Positions 60,240 to 64,000 of a DNA stretch of 64,000 nt are shown here, piece by piece. Under the pieces are notes generated by a model. That model did not search any database and was not told where the DNA came from. It worked only from the letters and a program-made list of their open reading frames with translations. Both the position numbers and the translations under genes were made by a program. Source of the stretch: Heterocephalus glaber (taxonomy: Eukaryota > Chordata > Mammalia > Rodentia > Bathyergidae); the NCBI RefSeq assembly GCF_000247695.1, contig NW_004624848.1:5620447-5684446 (forward strand), read 5' to 3'. Positions within the stretch are counted from its first letter, which is position 1. Every line of letters begins with the position of its first letter.

Positions 60240-60780
60240 TTGAAAAAATTTTTAAATTCATTTTATTCATACAATTTAAATATGTATAACAATCACATTC
60301 ATCAAAGGGAGTTTGTTCCTGTACATGGTACAGCTTGAGTCCTCTTTTGTTCCTGCTCCCCTTCCCTCTCTTTAAACTCCTCTCCTCCTCTTATTTACAA
60401 AACCTTTGTTTCCAATTTTTCCTTCTTTCATTGATTTTTTTCCTTTTCCTTTCCTCTTTCCCCTTCCACATTTCAGTTTCCCTTTCCTATCGAACAATTT
60501 CTTCCCATTTCACAGTATCTATTATACATTCTGGTCCTCATTTACACTTTCAGTTTCTCCCACTAGAGAAGCTATTTGGTATTTACACATGTATGTCCTA
60601 TTTATTTCACTTAAGAGTTTAGTCTCAAGTTGCATCCCATTTAGCTATAAATGTCTCAAGTTTATCTTTCTTTATGGCTGAGTAGTACTCAATTGTATGA
60701 AAAAGTCCACATCTTTTCATCCATTCATCACTCAATGGGCATTACACATAACCACAGCTAATGGAAAACAAAAACAAAAA
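60240..60780 (-). mobile_element. L1 3' UTR and ORF2 end, antisense
   Basis: Plus strand: 'attttattcatacaatttaa', a long pyrimidine-rich tract (60350-60510) like that at 10100-10250, then the reversed ORF2 end with 'aagttgcatcccatttagct', 'tatggctgagtagtactcaa' and 'ccattcatcactcaatgggc'. The overlapping plus ORFs at 60335-60681 are polypyrimidine artefacts. Confidence 0.8.
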
Positions 60781-62094
60781 CTGTGAAATGTGTGCTCCAA
60801 ACAACATGGCAAGTTTAGGGACCAGCCAATATCTGACCTAATAAACAGCAATGGTTCTTCCAAATATAATTGGAATTTCTTCTAGAATTACCAATCTTCT
60901 TCAAAATATACTATATGAAATGTAAAATATAATTGGTGCAGAGTTTTTCAAATTCACTACATATTTTTAAATGTTATTCAAATCTTAAATTGGAATGTAT
61001 TACAACATATTTATCCTAAATACAATCACTACCCTATTTTGTAATTCTGATGATTTAATATACTCCATCTCCTACTGGTGAAAACAGACTTTCAAACTTA
61101 AGAATTGTGGGGTGCATCTGTCAGGACGTTAGGCTACATTGCAATGACTGATAACCTTCAACTCTTAGTTGTGGAACACAACAAAGATCAAGTCTCGGCC
61201 ATGCTGTGTTTCCCCTGAGTCACTGTGAGTGGTATATTCCACATAAGCACTGAGAAAGTTTGATTCACATAAACTTCTTTGCTCAAATTTGGGACAAGTA
61301 AGTTACACACATGAAGATGACATATCACCTTCACTAACAGCCCATTTTCCAGGGCAAGATAAGTGTCCTGCTGAGTGAGCCAGAGCAGGGGGCTGGGGAG
61401 GAAGGGGTAAAAAATTTGCCCATGGAAGGGAATATAGAAAACAAGTTTGTTTAGATCAGGACACACTGATCACAATGTACAGTGAGCGAGTTTCTAAGAG
61501 CCAAATTGTAAGGTAAGGAGGAGAGACTGGGATTTGTAACGAAGGTTTGAGGATGTGATTATCTACAGAATTTCTCTTCCTGAATCATTCAGCACCTTAT
61601 ACATCTCCTGGAAGAAGCTAATCATATCTACTGCTATGTTTACAGTTGCAACTTTGACAAGACCACTTCCTCAGGAGTTCAGCTTCAGAGAGAATGAGAA
61701 GGAGTTTTAAAGAAGAAGGGTGAAGGAAGGAATGGCTGGGCCCTGAATCCCAATGTGTGTTGCTGTCTACAAACTGTTCAGAAGGGCAAGATGACTTTAA
61801 CTGCAGTTCCCTTGTCACTGATGGCTTTAAGTGGAGTTTGGTTGGTAAGGGTTTCAATCCTTTTTGTTGGCAGTGGGCAAATGCTGCACCCTTACAACCT
61901 GAAATTGGTCTGGAAATATCTAGAAAAATGTTAGCTTTAAAAGCCAGTAGGACACATATTTTCAGAATCCTATTAGGAGGAAAGATAGCAAACTTTTAAG
62001 AACTACTCCTTAAAATAAATTTTAAAGAAAACTTTGAAGATTAATTTGCATTTGTGAGAACAATGAGGTATAGGTAAGCTTCATCCTCAAGACC
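60781..62094. other. Unassigned sequence
   Basis: No gene recognised. The frames 61188-61466 minus and 61618-61857 minus show no recognisable domain. Confidence 0.5.
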
Positions 62095-63230
62095 AAATTT
62101 AACCCTGTTTACCTCCTAAAAATCCTACCTCCACATACAATCAGACTGGGAGTTAGAATTTTAGCATACAAATTTTGGGATAACATGAATATCCGGTCCA
62201 TATTATTCCACCTCTGGCTCTGTTAAGGGGCTGTCCTTCTAAGAAGCAAAATACACCCATTCCATCCCAGCAGCCCCTGTCCTGACACATCCAGTATTTA
62301 CTCTAAAGTCTAAAGTCCAATGTCAAATGCAAATATCATCGAAATAAGATTTGGATGAGACTTCATCCTAAGGCACAATTGCTCTCCAGTTGTGACCTTG
62401 TGAAATAAGATACTTACCAACACAAGGGTGGGATAGGCACTGGAGAAGATTCCCTCTTGGAAGGGAGAGGTTTGAAGAAAGAAAAGAGAACATGTCATAA
62501 GCAAGTCTAAAAGTTATCTGGGGAAACTGTGATGCCTTAAGGCTTGAGAAGAACCTGTTTAGGTTGCTGCTCTGCCTTTTGTACCCAAAGGGTAAGGGTA
62601 TGAACCCCACACTTGGAGGGGGGCTGTCCTCCACTCCCCACCAAAGCTCTCCTGGGCAGAGGCTGCTTTCCACAGGCTCTGGTGGACGGGCCAGTCCCCA
62701 GCGCAGTCCTGTTGGACCTGAAGGATCTGCAGCCCTCTGCAGCCAAGGAAGAAGTCCAGCTGATCTCTAGCTTGCATTCACCAGTGGCCTCCTCTTGTCT
62801 TGTTGAGTAGCACGTGCTCATAGCTGAATACCTCCATAATCTATTTATGTAGGGTCTAAAGCACCTGACAGTCTTCATTTCCCACTTTCTCACTTTCTGT
62901 TCTTGTTTAACTCGAAAAGGAAATGTACTGTCTCGTTGAACCCTATCTGTATTCTGGGCATTCCTGGAGAGGAAAAATTAGGTCCGTGGATCTGGCCTGT
63001 ATTGATTCACTTATCAAATGCTCATCCTCAGCCTGGGTGTTCTCTGAAGACACTTTCTCATCTTGGCAATAAGGATGGGCTGACAAGTTCCCAAGTCTTT
63101 AAATTCTCCTTCCTTTTGCTTAACAATTCCTTCTTCAGTGGACTTCTCTGCTGTCATGCTTTACCATAGGAAATTACGAGAAGCCAATCTACTCCTCCTT
63201 CCTGGAAACCTCCTCAGTGGGGTGACCAGT
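62095..63230 (-). mobile_element. ERVL-MaLR LTR end and internal region, antisense, non-coding
   Basis: Antisense MaLR-type sequence. First an LTR-like end with 'acctcctaaaaatcctacct' (62110-62129), then the internal-region order of MST/THE1-type elements: 'cacccattccatcccagcag', 'actctaaagtctaaagtcca', 'ctctccagttgtgaccttgt', 'gggtgggataggcactggag', a GC-rich middle (62570-62770), and 'acaattccttcttcagtgga' near 63120. MaLR internal regions lack intact retroviral genes, and none is seen here. Frames at 62368-62893 on both strands fall inside it and are not genes. Confidence 0.65.
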
Positions 63231-63763
63231 AACATCTCCCAGGCACCACCTCTCATGAAACAGTAGGGGTAACAGGGTTGGCCTGCCCTTGCACTGTCCA
63301 CTGAGGATCCCCTTTCCCCCAGTTTCTGAAAACACATCCCTCCTGTGAGTATCACCAAAGTGACCACATTCCAGTCAGCCTTCCATCATAATGACTGATG
63401 AAATGCCAGAAAAACGGAAGCTATTCTATTGCTTTTTTTTGGTTTCTGAGTCCTCACGAGAATCTCCATCAGTGAATTCTTCTTCTTCTAGAATCCATAT
63501 TAAAAACTCTTCCAGTCTTTACCTATTTCAGTTTCAGGCCACTTGGGATTATAATTGACTACATAAATCAAAAATAATAATTTACTCTAGGTTTAGAAGT
63601 AATATCAAAGGAGAATATATGATAAAATAATACAAAGTTTAAAAGAGACCTATTTACTCAGTAGGTTTGCAAGCTTTACACCCTAAAACTATTATTCTGA
63701 AGTCATAAAAATCGAAATCAGTAAGATTAGTTTCAAAAGTTAAATTATTTGGTTACTGATTAA
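63231..63763. other. Unassigned sequence
   Basis: Possibly a continuation of the MaLR internal region for some distance, but I cannot follow it by eye. Confidence 0.4.
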
Positions 63764-63884
63764 TTTTTCTCAAGACAGAGTGTAACTACATTGCCCAGAC
63801 CAGCCCAAATTCCTAGCCACAGTTGATTCTCCTGTCTCAGCCTCTTAGTAGTTGGTGGTACAGGCGTATGCCACTGTGCTGATG
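63764..63884 (-). mobile_element. B1 (7SL-derived) SINE, antisense, old
   Basis: Plus strand: TTTCTCAAGACAGAGTGTAA, then 'attctcctgtctcagcctct', 'ggtggtacaggcgtatgcca'. It is the reverse complement of a diverged B1. Confidence 0.85.
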
Positions 63885-64000
63885 TTTGCTACATCTCCAG
63901 ACACATATTACAACTTAAGTTATGCTTACATGAGAATTAAAGTATTAACCAGGATGCTAGCAAGGTAAATGAAGAAATTGTGTTTTGTCTGATAGCAGTT

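Noticed and set aside
60335..60681. Two overlapping Phe/Ser/Leu-rich plus ORFs.
   Set aside because: They translate the polypyrimidine tract of an antisense L1 3' UTR.
62368..62893. Long overlapping ORFs on both strands (up to 118 residues).
   Set aside because: They fall inside an antisense MaLR internal region whose GC-rich middle is open by composition.

Overview
This window is mammalian nuclear DNA that looks like one gene-poor, repeat-rich intergenic or intronic stretch. I find no gene I can name, no rRNA, tRNA or snRNA gene, no CRISPR array, and nothing bacterial or plasmid-like. Every long recognisable sequence is a mobile-element remnant. The SINE set points to a rodent outside the mouse/rat lineage: young tRNA-derived elements with an ID-like head and an A tail, dimeric B1+ID elements, and single B1 copies. 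A castorimorph or other non-murid rodent fits, but I cannot name the species from sequence alone.

Layout. 0-2 kb: the tail of a sense-strand L1, an AAAT microsatellite, a B1 with an internal triplication, and an old sense L1. 2-10 kb: mostly unassigned AT-rich DNA with a Tigger-like DNA transposon, two ID-type SINEs, a MaLR-like LTR, a B1 and one protein-like ORF. 10-18 kb: antisense L1 sequence, including a three-layer nest (SINE inside L1 inside MaLR LTR). 18-24 kb: old sense L1 and SINEs. 24.7-27.6 kb: antisense L1. 28-37 kb: sparse repeats, an L1 with a twin-priming inversion, two small CpG-rich patches and one possible exon on the minus strand. 37-45 kb: the emptiest part, with only a SINE and a weak LTR-like fragment. 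45-51 kb: a cluster of MaLR-like LTRs. 52.7-56.6 kb: the most complete L1 (minus strand), carrying a 5' UTR-like region, an ORF1 piece, ORF2 and a 3' UTR. 57-58 kb: a scrambled L1. 58-64 kb: one protein-like ORF, another L1 3' end, and an antisense MaLR internal region.

No genes can be shown to work together here. The L1 ORFs are all broken by stops, frameshifts or deletions. Most L1 length lies on the minus strand. Three minus-strand ORFs (about 7.1, 37.3 and 58.9 kb) are the only non-repeat protein-like candidates, and all are low confidence. Repeat calls rest on recognising family sequence patterns by eye; boundaries are approximate unless target-site duplications are given.
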